Below, one piece after another: positions 44,486-57,389 of a DNA stretch of 64,000 bases (its first letter is position 1; the number at the start of each line of letters is the position of its first letter). This DNA comes from Rhipidocladum racemiflorum (taxonomy: Eukaryota; Streptophyta; Magnoliopsida; Poales; Poaceae). The stretch lies in assembly GCA_036346355.1 (NCBI GenBank), contig CM070577.1:45890309-45954308 (forward strand). The letters are read 5' to 3'. The translations under genes were made by a program, and so were the position numbers. Below the pieces are notes generated by a model, which worked only from the letters and a program-made list of their open reading frames with translations, ran no database searches and was not told the origin of the DNA.

Positions 44486-44679
44486 TAAACACACAACACA
44501 TCATGCATATCCATACACATACTTATACGCAAGTAAATTCTATTACTTTTTATATAATTATCACTGTTAATATTTATTTTCTTTTGGAAAATCACTCAAC
44601 ACAAAAATATAAATCAACACATTTCAGAGAAAATTTAAATAAATTAGTGGTACTATTCTCTGAGGAGAATAGGGATCGG

Positions 44680-47600
44680 TGTGAGCACCCCCTCTTCCTA
44701 TACCGTACTGTACGCCGTCTACTGTAGCGTATAGCACCGTATAGCAACAGGAAGCCTCGACACCGAAAATCTGAATCTAAAAATTCGATCGACGGGATCG
44801 AACCCTTAGCTTCGGACCCGGTGCTCAGACGCATCCGACATCGATCCCTGGATCAGTAGCCCAGTATCGCGTACCCACAACCCGATTATCAATGCACGAA
44901 GAGATAAACTAAGGTAATTTACATAACTGGGTGTAAATCTTGAACAAGTGCATTACAGAAACCAAAAGAAGTAAAGCGACAGCGGAAACAAAAGAAAGAC
45001 AACCAGCGCACCGCCCGACCACCCCACAAAGCATCGATCGGAGGGAGGAACTACTGGCCGCAACACTCGCAGTAATTGGGGCTCGCTATCATCCGTTACA
45101 TCATCAATACCTTCCTCTGAGGAAAAAGGGGTTAGCAGCAACGGTGAGTACACGTATGTACTCGCAAGACTTTAGTGTATGCAAATATAATTAATATGCA
45201 GGCTGATACGATTGAAATGGCTACTACACTAAGTCTATTGCGAAAAGCAGGATTTGAAACAGTTCATCGAAATGTAATACATAATTTGAAAGACAGCATT
45301 TTGAATAAAACATATGTAACATTTGAGTCTCTCAACTGCCACCATCCATGGTCGCAGCTGGGATACGAATTGACATCCATATATTCATAAATCCTCCAAG
45401 TACCATATCCACATATCCACAAATCCATCAAGTACCGTATTCAACCACATACTTTATATCGACTCCGAGATAATTTTTCATTTTCAAAACCAAACCAAAT
45501 TTCTATACTTGATATGATTAAAGAAGATTTGCTCATAACCGTGAGCACGGCTAATCGATTAGAATTATTTGATACTCTGCAGAGTTTGCGCACTTTACCC
45601 AAACACAACTCAGACTTGCATCCTCGCTATCCAGGGTACACGCGATACACGAGGTATCCGATATACAAGAATGATCTATTCTTTCCCATCGTTGAGGCTA
45701 TAGCCACACCTCAAAGACCGGCGATTTATAAACCCACTACTATGGCGATAAGAGGCCAACCACCACTCAAAGTGCCACGGAATATCCATCGTGACGACGA
45801 CGGCGAAGTTTTTGCCGCGCATTATCCCATAGCAAGGCGTACACCGTTGTATCAATCAAACATGAATCGGAGCGATTCCTCGCCGCATAAGTACAAGCGC
45901 ACTCACGAAGGTGCATACGGCGGTCGTGAGGACACACACACCGCGCCGATCGCTCAACACGGGAAAAGGTCCACACTTCGCCTACCAACAGGCATGGCTA
46001 TCCCCTCACACTTCAGGTACTAAAACAGGCTGCCCCATCCCAAAGATTGCGCTGTTGCACGGTGTTCATTCAAAAACCGTCACAAGTTCGGTCCTTATAT
46101 TTTTGCCTAGTGACTCAAGCGGGGAACTCCACTTAACTCGCCAACCAATCGCCACCATGTTTAACTAGCACATATTATACCTCCCGCCAAGTCTAATTAC
46201 CAACTAGACACTGCATATTTTTATCAAATTACCTTTACAAGTCACATTTCCAAAACATTTCCAAAACCAGTTACAATTATCATAAGTTTTGAGCATTTGG
46301 TAAATGACTGACTTTGCTCATCTCTATTGCAGTGTCTAAGCATATGCATTTACTAAGTCGTTTATACCCAAGTGACATTTTATTAATTGTCCAACCCTAC
46401 TAAGGCTATCAATGAACTCGGGAATTTAATTGAGGAAAACCACCAAATCAGTGGTATATCTACCATTCCCACAAACTAGCACTTTATCGAATATAAACAA
46501 TGCATATAGTTTGAGAAATCAAAGTAAACATCGTGGAAATATAGGTTTCAAGATGGTCAAAGGAGGTGCTTGCCTTGTTGTTGCACTTGGTGATGTCCGG
46601 ATGATGTTCGGTCGCTCGAGGCGAAGCCCGACTCGCTAGCCTCTAATCGGTCAAAGCAACAAAACGACAAAAAGAAATACAACTTAGCAAAAGCAAGATT
46701 TAAATGCACAAATGCCAACTAAACATCAAATAAGACCCACATAAATATTTAAAGGCGAAAGAAATGAAGAAAACGAAGAAAATGTCAAACTATGACCTAT
46801 TATGTCCATTTCGGCCTAACAAGTGCCAAAATGGATTAAAACGTGCAAAATGAAGTAAAACCCAACTAAACTTAGTGAAATACCTAAAAATAGGTATAAC
46901 ATACCTAATGGGACTTATTGGAACTTGTTTGAAGTTGAAATGATCAACCGGAGCTAAAACGAAAAAAAGGCGTATTCTTTACCTACGTGAATAAAAATAC
47001 GTAAATTGAAGACAAATGCAATTAAATTTGCATGTGGAGCCTCAATATGGCCTCAGGTACATAACTAGGTGCTAAAACGCCGAAAGATCGAAGAAAACCT
47101 TTCGCCCTAAAAGCGACAAATTTGCCGAACGGCCGAAAATGATCGCTTTGTCGGAAATCAGTTAAACGCCAATTTTATGGATTTTTGCGCAAAACAGGTT
47201 TCCGATAACGCAACAAGCTAAAGCAAGATATTTAGGACTTAGTTGGATCGGTTGCAAAGCAATTCCTAATGAAATTGACCAAAATTGAATCAAAATGAAA
47301 ACCGCGAGTAATTTCCGACAAAACCGCTTTTGAGTCCGTATTGAGTCCAAACGCCGATCGAATCCGCGTGGTGGGTTCCCGACACGGGTTCGAACACTCA
47401 ACACCTAACTAAAACGCTCGGTAGATTAGCAATTTGCATCGACCGCAAAACGGCCAAAACGATCAAAACGACTGCTAACGACCAAAACGCATCAAAACCG
47501 TCAAAAGGTCGTTTTGATCAAGAATGTCGTGAAACTTCGCTCGGACCCGCAGCTAGACACTTGGAGGTAATAATGACTTATCGGAGCCAATCACCGCCAA

Positions 47601-49164
47601 AATTGACTTAACCTACTCGGACTTTTGATCAAACGTCCGCGTAACTCCCAGATTTACCCAAGCACGACAAAAGTCCTAAAAGGGCCAAAATGGGATCTAA
47701 AGCACACGTGAAGCATGCTTTCAACCTTAGGGACCTTAAACGAGGCGAATCAAGCGAAAAGCCAAGAACGGCTTTGGGCCCTCTAATTATTAAAATAAAA
47801 TGCGAAGTGCTAAAATGCAAATCTAGTATTTTTAGCCAATGCTTTAGCCTCTAAGAAGACTAATGGTGAAGTCGATTCGTGCTCTGAGCTCTAGGATTTT
47901 ATTCAACCAATTGAGACCTAGAGCAAGCAAAGTATGCCGCAAAATGGTCAAAACTAAACTCCGTATTTTTTTATCGGGGTTTCTACTAGCTAGAAAGCTA
48001 TAGGGGCTATCCATTTGGTCATCGGACCTCTACGATTTTTCGCAAATAGAGTGACCTAGAGCTGAAAACTTTGTGTAGGATGCGACAAATTGAATTCTGA
48101 CTCTTCTGATCGCGACTACGGCTATCAGAAGAGCTAATAGAATCGTCGATTCAAGCTACGGACTCCTAGTATTTTGTGAAAACACTTAACACCTAATTAA
48201 ATAAAATAAAATCCGGCTTATCAGAATTGAATTCCGATTCTTCTGATAGCGGCTCTAGCTACCAGAAGTGCTATGGGAAAAATCTATACATGCTCTACCT
48301 CACTAGAACTCCGACAAACCGAAGACCTAGCGAGAGCATGCTCGATTTTGAAGATGGCTAAAAGCCGTCGACTATAGAGTTAAACGGACCTAACGACGAC
48401 TGAGTCTAGATTTTAAAGCGTAATTGCTATGCGATGCTGAACACATGGTACCTAGACATGGCCTAGGCTAGGTTTGGGAAAACTTGATGAAATGCGAAGC
48501 TACAGGAGAAAAGAGTCGTAGCTACGGCAAGAGGATCGACCCGGAGTCAAGAAATCAGGTCGATCGCAAAAGCACCACGGAACTCCAAGAGACATCGATG
48601 AATCTCGATGGAATACTCACTTGAAGGGGTTGAGAAGATGGGGAACGCGATGAGATCGCCAAATCCAACCTCCGATTCGATTTTCGCTCGCTGAATCGCC
48701 TTAATCCGCTGGATTTGGGTGGCCTTCTTCTTCTCTTTCTCCTTCTCCTTGCTCAAGACGTGTGGGAGGAGGTGGGGAAATAAGGAAATGGCTGGTTGGA
48801 GGCTTGGAGTGGCTTAAAACACATGTGGGCACTATGCACTTATGGAGGGCATTTTGGTCCAATGTTAAAACTTGAAGATTCAAACATCTAAAGCTGATTT
48901 TGAATACTTCTAAGATATTTTGGATAGTTTTTGAGGACTTTAGACATTTAATTTCCTAAATTTCCAATTTGTCCAAAAGGACAATTACGAACCGCAATTG
49001 AACTCGATTTGATTTTGAGTGAGTTTAATTAAGTTAAAGGGTTCTTTGGATCCCAATGAGTCTACTCACTAAAATACGTAAACACACAAGAACAAAGGTA
49101 TTATTGAATAGTGTTTGAGTACAAATGTATGATGACTCGAGTATAGAAATACTCGGATATTACA
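44680..49164 (-). repeat. Chromovirus LTR, copy 1
   Basis: On the minus strand it starts TGTAATATCCGAG at 49164 and ends GGGGGTGCTCACA at 44680, 4,485 bases. The first copy retains CTGTACGCCGTCTACTGTAG where the others read CATCAGACGCCGTCATCAG. Open frames inside (for example 45514-46023) recur at the same place in all copies but show no family motif, so I treat them as LTR sequence. The region 47630-48880 is AT-rich to moderate with no gene. Confidence 0.92.
45550..45605 (-). promoter_or_regulatory. Conserved Gypsy LTR module, chromovirus version
   Basis: Reverse complement contains GGGTAAAGTGCGCAAACTCT, GCAGAGTATCAAATAATTC and ATCGATTAGCCGTG. Counterparts occur at 53746-53800 and 61915-61970, and more distantly at 32508-32580 and 37355-37430. 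Confidence 0.45.
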
Positions 49165-49178
49165 GCCTACCCCCTTAC
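49165..49178 (-). other. Polypurine tract, chain unit 1
   Basis: Reverse complement GTAAGGGGGTAGGC abuts the LTR start, as expected for the plus-strand primer. Confidence 0.85.
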
Positions 49179-49179
49179 A

Positions 49180-52100
49180 AAATCTCGCCCTCGAGATTGC
49201 TAACGCCTCGAAGGAAGCTCGGGTACTGCCTTGGATATGATCTTCACGCTCCCACGTGGCTTCATCTTCTGAATGGTTGCTCCATCGACCCTCGAGCATC
49301 TTGATAACCTCGATCGCGAGTATGACGCCACTGTCTCGAGAATACGAACTGGATATTCTCGATACGAAAGATCAAAGTTGCAGATCAAGATGGTCCAATT
49401 GAGTGACTTCGATGGAATCCAAGACTCTTCTTCACTGGGATACGTGGAATACATCGTGAACGTCCGAAAGATGTGGTGGTAGCTCAAGTCGATAAGCTAC
49501 AACACCAACCTTCTCGAGAACTGAACGGACCGATGTATCGCGAGCTAGCTTCCCGCGGACTTGAAATCATGCGAGTGCCGCGAGTGGTGAGACCTTGAGG
49601 TAGACAAAGTCACCCACCTCAAAGCTCAACTCATGGCGACGGCGATCAGAGTAGCTCTTCCGACGAGACCGAGCTTCTTTCACCGGTCTCGAATCAAGCT
49701 AACTTGCCTTTCACCTCTTCAATCATAGCTGGTCCAAGAATTGCCTCTCACCAACCTCGACCAAAACAAGGGCTGCTCGCACTTCTTGCCATAAAGAGCC
49801 TCAAAGGCGACATCTCAAGACCGACTTGATGATCAAGTGTTGTAGGAGAACTCAGCAAATGGCAAGCATTTCTCCCACGACTTGTCAGTAGCACAAAGAC
49901 ACAAGCCCTTAGCATGTCTTCAAGGATTTTGTTTGCCCTTTCCGTCTCTGGTCTGCCGCTTTGGGGATGGTAAGCAAGATCAAGGATAGCTTAGTGCCAA
50001 GAATGGATCGCAAACTCTCCCAAAATCTGGAGGTGAATCGCGAACCACTGGTCGAGACTATGACTTTTGGAACTCCATGGAGCCAAACAATATTATGCAA
50101 ATAGAGTTCCGCTAGCTTGGCTCTGCAATAGGTGGTACGAATCGATGAAATGAGCTACCTTGGTCGACGGTCAATGATCACCCAAATAGAGTCGTGATCG
50201 GCGGAGGACCTCGGTAGGGCCGGTAATGAAATCCATCCCAATCTCTTCCCACTTCCACTCAGGGATCTGCAATGGCTGAAGTAATCCTACCGGCCTTTGA
50301 TGTTCGGCCTTGACACGCCAGCACACATCACAATGTGCCACATGAGCCGCGATCTCCTTCTTCATACCGGCCACCGTAATTGCTGCGAAGGTCCCGTACA
50401 TCTTGGTGCCGCCAGGATGAACAGAGAGAGGGGTATCATGGGCTTCCGACAGATCAACTCCTTGATCTCTATATCATCTCGGGACATACATCTGCTGCCC
50501 ATGCATGATCAGCCCATTGGACCCTCATAGAAACCTGGAGATGCGCCATCTTCGCCAATCAAGCGCCTAATCTCAATCACAAGATCATCTTGGAGTTGAG
50601 CTGCTGAATCTGAGACTCTAGAGTGGGTTGTACGGCTAAAGCGTAAATGTAACCATACTCAACCACTTCTAGATTGAGCTTCAAACTCTTCAACCACCGA
50701 GATCGCCAATGACACCCAAGGCATTCATCAGGTGCAGCTTGCGCATCGAGGGCATCTGCAACCACATTCGCCTTGCCAGGATGGTAATGAATACCCAAAT
50801 CATAGTCTTTGATCAGTTTCTAGCCATCGACGCTGCCTCAAATTCAGATCCCGTCGCGAAAAGAAGTACTTTAAGCTTTTGTGGTCGGTGTAGATCTCAC
50901 ATCTGCTTCCTATGAGATAATGTCGCCACGCCTTGAGAGCATGAACAACACCGCAAGCTCCAAATCATGCGTCGGGTAATTGGCTTCATGAGGCTTTAGC
51001 TGTCGAGAAGCATAAGCAACCACTTTGCCCTCCTCGCATCAACACACAACCAAGTCCAAGACGGGATGCATCACAATAGACATCGAAGTTCTTGTGAATG
51101 TCAGAAGGACTAACATCGTGCAAAGTGGTGAGTCTATTCTTCAACTCCCCGAAACCGGACTCACAACCCGGTGACCACTCGAATTTCTTCTCCTTCTTGA
51201 GTAGCGCTGTCATTGGCTTAGCAATCTTGGAGAAGTTCTCGATAAACCGGGCGATAGTATCCTAAGCAAGACCGAGAAAACTCCGAATCTCAGGGACATT
51301 GGCGGGTCTGCTCCCAACCGAGTACATCCTGCACCTTGCGTGGATCAATCGCTACCCCACCTTCTCGACAGACATGCCCCGTAAACTCCACTTGCTTGAG
51401 CCGTAACTCGCACTCATCGAACTTGGCATACAACCGATGCTCGCGAAGCTTGCTAAGCACCATATGCAAGTGAAGTGCGTGCTCATCATCATCCTTAGAG
51501 TATATGAGGATGTCATCAATGAACACAACCACAAATCTATCAAGGAACTCCATGAAGACTTTGTTCATCGATTCATGAAGGTGGTCGTGGTGCATTGGTG
51601 AGGCCAAATGAAACAACCGTGTACTCAGCATGCATCGTGAGCGAGTAGTGAATGCGGTCTTCACAATATCCTCCTGACGGATCTTGAGTTGAAAATAGCC
51701 GGATCTCAAGTCTATTTTGGAGAAGACTCGAGCTCCGCCTAATTGGTCAAACAAATCGCCGATCCGAGGGAGAGGATACTTGTTCTTGACAAAGGACCTC
51801 ATTCAAAGACCGGTAATCAACGCACATGCGAAGAGTGCCGCTTTTCTTCTTCACAAACAGAATCGGATCGCCTCAGGGAGAAGAACTGGACGAATGAACC
51901 CTTCTCTAATCGCTTCCTTGAGCCGAGTCTTCAACTCAATCAGCTCATCCCAGGCATCCTGCATTTTGACGCTTAGAAATTGGAGAAGTGCCGTAAGAGA
52001 TCGATGATGAACTCCAAATCACGATCGTGGCAAACTTGGCAACTCATTAGGGAACACATCGGGGTACTCACATATCACCGGTACTGATCGTCTCCTAATG

Positions 52101-52480
52101 TAAAGAGCATCGAGTAAAGGCCGCCAGATCGCCGAACAAGAAAAGGTAACAAAGAATGCCATCGTGGTTGACTAATGAAATTGACCTCCTGGCACAATCA
52201 ATTTGCCCCTGATTCTTGGACAACCAATCCATACCCAGAATCACATCAAGACCTGATGTCTCAATGTTGATAAGATCACCCCAAAAATCTACCCCGTTGA
52301 TCTCAATTCTAACCCCTCGACTCACGAGCTCGGTCAAAACAGATCCAAAGTAACGGATCAACAAGTACTTCTCGAGGTACAAAGAATGCACTCATGCCGA
52401 GCAACAAACCGTGAAGAAATAAAGGAATGCGACGCCCAGAGTCAAATAGAACCAAAGTGGGCACGGAATGAATGCAGACA
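49180..52480 (-). pseudogene. Chromovirus pol, unit 1 (protease to chromodomain), heavily frameshifted
   Basis: In minus-strand order: protease remnant (52391-52095: FWGDLINIETSGLDVILGMD), reverse transcriptase (51802-51290: [15 protein letters not shown] and the catalytic FIDDILIYS), RNase H (51213-50577: [33 protein letters not shown]), integrase zinc region (50401-50171: HVAHCDVCWRVKAEHQRP, EEIGMDFI), integrase core (50100-49909: [20 protein letters not shown]) and C-terminal chromodomain (49487-49069: MLEGRWSNHSEDEATWERED). In the integrase core, family members carry Asp in SDRGS; here it reads STSGS, so a catalytic residue is lost. The protease active-site DSGA is also destroyed near 52430. 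The chromodomain, which directs integration to heterochromatin, defines the chromovirus clade. Confidence 0.88.
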
Positions 52481-52863
52481 ACGACTCCAACACAAACATA
52501 CTAAAAGCATTCATTCAAAGAAGCATAAGAACCAATTCAAAACCAACTCAGTGGAAACGACAAAATAATCCCTAATTACAATCACAGACATCTAACCTTA
52601 ACCCATTCTGAGCTAAACCCGTGTTCCTTCTAATTCTTTTGAACAAGATAGAAGAAAGAAACAAATTTTGAAATTTGGATTAAGATCAGATTCATTTTGA
52701 AAAGTAGATAAGAGAAAAGCTATAGAATGGACAAGAATAGCATTCTACATTTTCCAATTAAGATTTGTAACTTCAAAATAAATTTTGAGAGGAAAATCTG
52801 CTCCTAAGTCTAACGACTGTGCTAACTAAGTCTTCCTCGTAGTCATTGGCTCGATACCAACGC
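52481..52863 (-). other. Leader of unit 1 with primer site; gag absent
   Basis: About 380 bases separate the protease from the LTR where a gag of more than a kilobase is expected. The primer site at 52859-52848 reads TGGTATCGAGCC, one base short. The rest is AT-rich untranslated leader. Confidence 0.75.
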
Positions 52864-55800
52864 CGTGAGCACCCTCTTCCTATACCGCATCAGACGCCGT
52901 CATCAGAGCGTATAGCACCGTGATAGCAACAGGAAGCCTCGACAATCAAAAATCTGAATCTAAAAATTCGATCGACGGATCGAACCCTTAGCTGACTCGG
53001 TGCTCAGACGCATCGACATCGATCCCTGGATCAAGAGCTCAAAGATCGCTGCACTCCACAACCCGATTATCAATGCACGAAGAGATAAACTAAGGTAATT
53101 TACATAACTGGGTGTAAATCTTGAACAAGTGCATTACGTAAAACCAAAAGAAGTAAAGCGACAAATGAAACAAAAGAAAGACAACCAAATACCGCCCGAC
53201 TCACCCCACAAAGTGCATCGATCGAGGGAGGAACTACGGCCGCAACACTCGCAGAATTGGGGCTCGCCATCATCCGACATCATCAATACCTTCCTCCGAG
53301 GAAAAAGGGGTTAGCAAAGAACGGTGAGTACACGTATGTACTCGCAAGACTTTAGTGTATGCAAATATAATTAATATGCAAATGATACGATTGAAATGGC
53401 TACTACACTAAGTCTATTGCGAAAAGCAGGATTTGAAACAGTTCATCGAAATGTAATACATAATTTGAAAGACAGCATTTTGAATAAAACATATGTAACA
53501 TTTGAGTCTCTCAACTGCCACCATCCATGGTCGCAGCTGGGATACGAATTGACATCCATATATTCATAAATCCTCCAAGTACCATCAAGTACCGTATTCA
53601 ACCCCACATATCCACAAATCCATCAAGTACCGTATTCAACCACATACTTTATATCGACTCCGAGATAATTTTTCATTTTCAAAACCAAACCAAATTTCTA
53701 TACTTGATATGATTAAAGAAGATTTGCTCATAACCGTGAGCACGGCTAATCGATTAGAATTATTTGATACTCTGCAGAGTTTGCGCACTTTACCCAAACA
53801 CAACTCAGACTTGCATCCCTATCATCCAGGGTACACGCGATACACGAGGTATCCGATATACAAGAATGATCTATTCTTTCCCATCGTTGAGGCTATAGCC
53901 ACACCCCAGCACCGGCGACGATAAACCCACTACTATGGCGATAAGAGGCCAACCACCACTCAAAGTGCCACGGAATATCCATCGTGGACGACGGCGAAGT
54001 TTTTGCCGCGGCATTATCCCATAGCAAGGCGTACACCGTTGTATCAATCAAACATGAATCGAGCGATTCCTCGCTGCATAAGTACAAGCGCACTCACGAA
54101 GGTGCATACGGCGGTCGTGAGGACACACACACCGCGCGCCGATCGCTTCAACACGGGAAAAGGCCCACACTTCGCCTACCAACAGGCATGGCTATCCCCT
54201 CACACTTCAGGTACTAAAACAGATGCCCCATCCCAGCAATGCGCGGTTGCACGGTGTTCATTCAAAAACCGTCACAAGTTCGGTCCTTATATTTTTGCCT
54301 AGTGACTCAAGCGGGAACTCCACTTAACTCGCCAACCAATCGCCACCATGTTTAACTAGCACATATTATACCTCCCGCCAAGTCTAATTACCAACTAAAC
54401 ACTGCACATTTTTATCAAATTACCTTTACAAGTCACATTTCCAAAACATTTCCAAAACCGCCATAATTATCATAAGTTTTGAGCATTTGGTAAATGACTG
54501 ACTTTGCTCATCTCTATTGCAGTGTCTAAGCATATGCATTTACTCAGTCGTGTATACCCAAGTGACATTTTATTAATGGTCCAACCCTACTAAGGCTATC
54601 AATGAACTCTGGGAATTTAATTGAGGAAAAACCACCAAATCAGTGGTATATCTACCATTCCCACAAACTAGCACTTTATCGAATATAAACAATGCATATA
54701 GTTTGAGAAATCAAAGTAAACATCGTGGAAATATAGGTTTCAAGATGGTCGAAGGAGGTGCTTGCCTTGTTGTTGCACTTCGTGATGTCCGGATGATGTT
54801 CGGTCGCTCGAGGCGGCCCGACTCGCTAGCCTCTAATCTGGCCAAAGCAACAAAACGACAAAAAGAAATACAACTTAGCAAAAGCAAGATTTAAATGCAC
54901 AAATGCCAAATAAACATCAAATAAGACCCACTTAAATATTTAAAGGAGAAAGAAATGAAGAAAACGAAGAAAATGTGAAACTATGACCTATTATGTCCAT
55001 TTCGGCCGAACAAGTGCCAAAATGGATTAAAACGTGCAAAATGAAGTAAAACCCAACTAAACTTAGTGAAATACCTAAAAATAGGTATAACATACCTAAT
55101 GGGACTTATTGGAACTTGTTTGAAGTTGAAATGATCAACCGGGAGCTAAAACGACGAAAAAGGCGTATTCTTTACCTACGTGAATAAAAATACGTAAATT
55201 GAAGACAAATGCAATTAAATTTGCATGTGGAGCCTCAATATGGCCTCAGGTACATAACTAGGTGCTAAAACGCTCGAAAGATCGAAGAAAAACCTTTCGG
55301 CCCTAAAAGCGACAAATTTGCCGAAGCGGTAAAACGATCGCTTTGTCTGAATCCGTTAAACGGCCAATTTTGCGGATTTTTGCGCAAAACAGGTTTCCGA
55401 CAACGCAACAAGCTAAAGCAAGATATTTAGGACTTAGTTGGATCGGTTGCAAAGCAATTCCTAATGAAATTGACCAAAATTGAATCAAAATGAAAACCGC
55501 GAGTAATTTCCGACAAAACCGCTTTTGAGTCCAGATTGAGTCCAAACGCCGATCGAATCCGGCGTGTGGGTTCCCCGATACGGTTCGAACACTCAACACC
55601 TAACTAAAACGCCGGTAGATTAGCAATTTGCATCGACCGCAAAAACGGCCAAAACGATCAAAACGACTGCTAACGACCAAAAACGATCAAAACCGCCAAA
55701 AGGTCGCTTTTGATCAAGAATGTCGTGAAACTTCGCTCGACCCGCAGCTAGACACTTGGAGGTAATAATGACTTATCGGAGCCAATCACCGCCAAAATTG

Positions 55801-57361
55801 ACTTAACCTACTTGGACTTTTGATCAAACGTCCGCAGAATCCCAGATTTACCCGGCACGACAAAAGTCCTAAAAGGGCCAAAATGGGATCTAAAGCACAC
55901 GTGAAGCATGCTTTCAACCTTAGGGACCTTAAACGAGGCGAATCAAGCGAAAAGCCAAGAACGGCTTTGGGCCCTCTAATTATTAAAATAAAATGCGAAG
56001 TGCTAAAATGCAAATCTAGCATTTTTAGCCAATGCTTTAGCCTCTAAGAAGACTAATGGTGAAGTCGATTCGCGTTCTGAGCTCTAGGATTTTATTCAAC
56101 CAATTGAGACCTAGAGCAGCAAAGTATGTCGCAAAATGGTCAAAACTAAACTCCGTATTTTTTATCTGGGTTTCTACTAGCTAGAAAGCTATAGGGGCTA
56201 TCCATTTGGTCATCGGACCTCTACGATTTTTCGCAAATAGAGTGACCTAGAGCTGACAACTTTGTGTAGGATGCGACAAATTGAATTCTGACTCTTCTGA
56301 TCGCGACTACGGCTATCAGAAGAGCTAATAGAATCGTCGATTCAAGCTACGGACTCCTAGTATTTTGTGAAAACACTTAACACCTAATTAAATAAAATAA
56401 AATCCGGCCATCGTAATTGAATTTCGATTCTTCTGATAGCGGCTCTAGCTACCAGAAGTGCTATGGGAAAAATCTATACATGCTCTACCTCACTAGAACT
56501 CCGACAAACCGAAGACCTAGCAAGAGCATGCTCGATTTTGAAGATGGCTAAAAGCCAGGTCGACTATAGAATTAAACGGACCTAACGACGACCTGAGTCT
56601 AGATTTTAAAGCAGAATTGCTATGCGATGCGTTGAACACATGGTACCTAGACATGGCCTAGGCTAGGGTTTGGGAAAACTTGATGAAATGCGAAGCTACA
56701 GGAGAAAAGAGTCGTAGCTACGGCAAGAGGATCGACCGGAGTCAAGAAATCAGTCGACGCAAAAGCACCACGGAACTCCAAGAGACATCGATGAATCTCG
56801 ATGGAATACTCACTTGAAGGGGTTGAGAAGATGGGGAACGCGATGAGGACGCCAAATCCAACCTCCGATTCGATTTTAGTCGGTTGAATCGCCTTAATCC
56901 ATGGATTTGGGTGGCCTTCTTCTTCTCTTTCTCCTTCTCCTTGCTCAAGACGTGTGGGAGGAGGTGGGGAAATAAGGAAATGGCTGGTTGGAGGCTTGGA
57001 GTGGCTTAAAACACATGGGTGCTCTTTGCACTTATGGAGGGCATGTTGGTCGAATGCATAAACTTGATGATTCATACATCTATATCTGATTTTGAATACT
57101 TCTAAGATATTTTGGATAGTTTTTGAGGACTTTTAGACATTTAATTTCCTAAATTTCCAATTTGTCCAAAAGGACAATTACGAACCGCAATTGAACTCGA
57201 TTTGATTTTGAGTGAGTTTAATTAAGTTAAAGGGTTCTTTTGGATCCCAGTCGAGTCTACTCACTCAAAATACGTAAAACACACAAGAACAGTGTATTAT
57301 TGAATAGTGTTTGAGTACAAATGTCTGATGACTCGAGTATAGAAATACTCGGGATATTACA
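52864..57361 (-). repeat. Chromovirus LTR, copy 2 (shared middle LTR)
   Basis: It is 4,498 bases and aligns along its length with copy 1. It acts as the 3' LTR of the right unit and the 5' LTR of the left unit. It has one extra run of roughly 25 bases near 53584 (ATCAAGTACCGTATTCAACC), shared with copy 3 but not copy 1, so copies 2 and 3 are closer to each other. Confidence 0.92.
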
Positions 57362-57376
57362 GCCTACCCCCTTACA
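57362..57376 (-). other. Polypurine tract, chain unit 2
   Basis: Reverse complement TGTAAGGGGGTAGGC is directly next to the LTR, as in unit 1. Confidence 0.85.
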
Positions 57377-57389
57377 AAAATCTCGTCCT

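Noticed and set aside
45514..46023. A 169-codon ORF repeated in three LTR copies
   Set aside because: Repetition follows from LTR copying. The frames diverge after about 65 codons through small gaps, and no family motif is visible.
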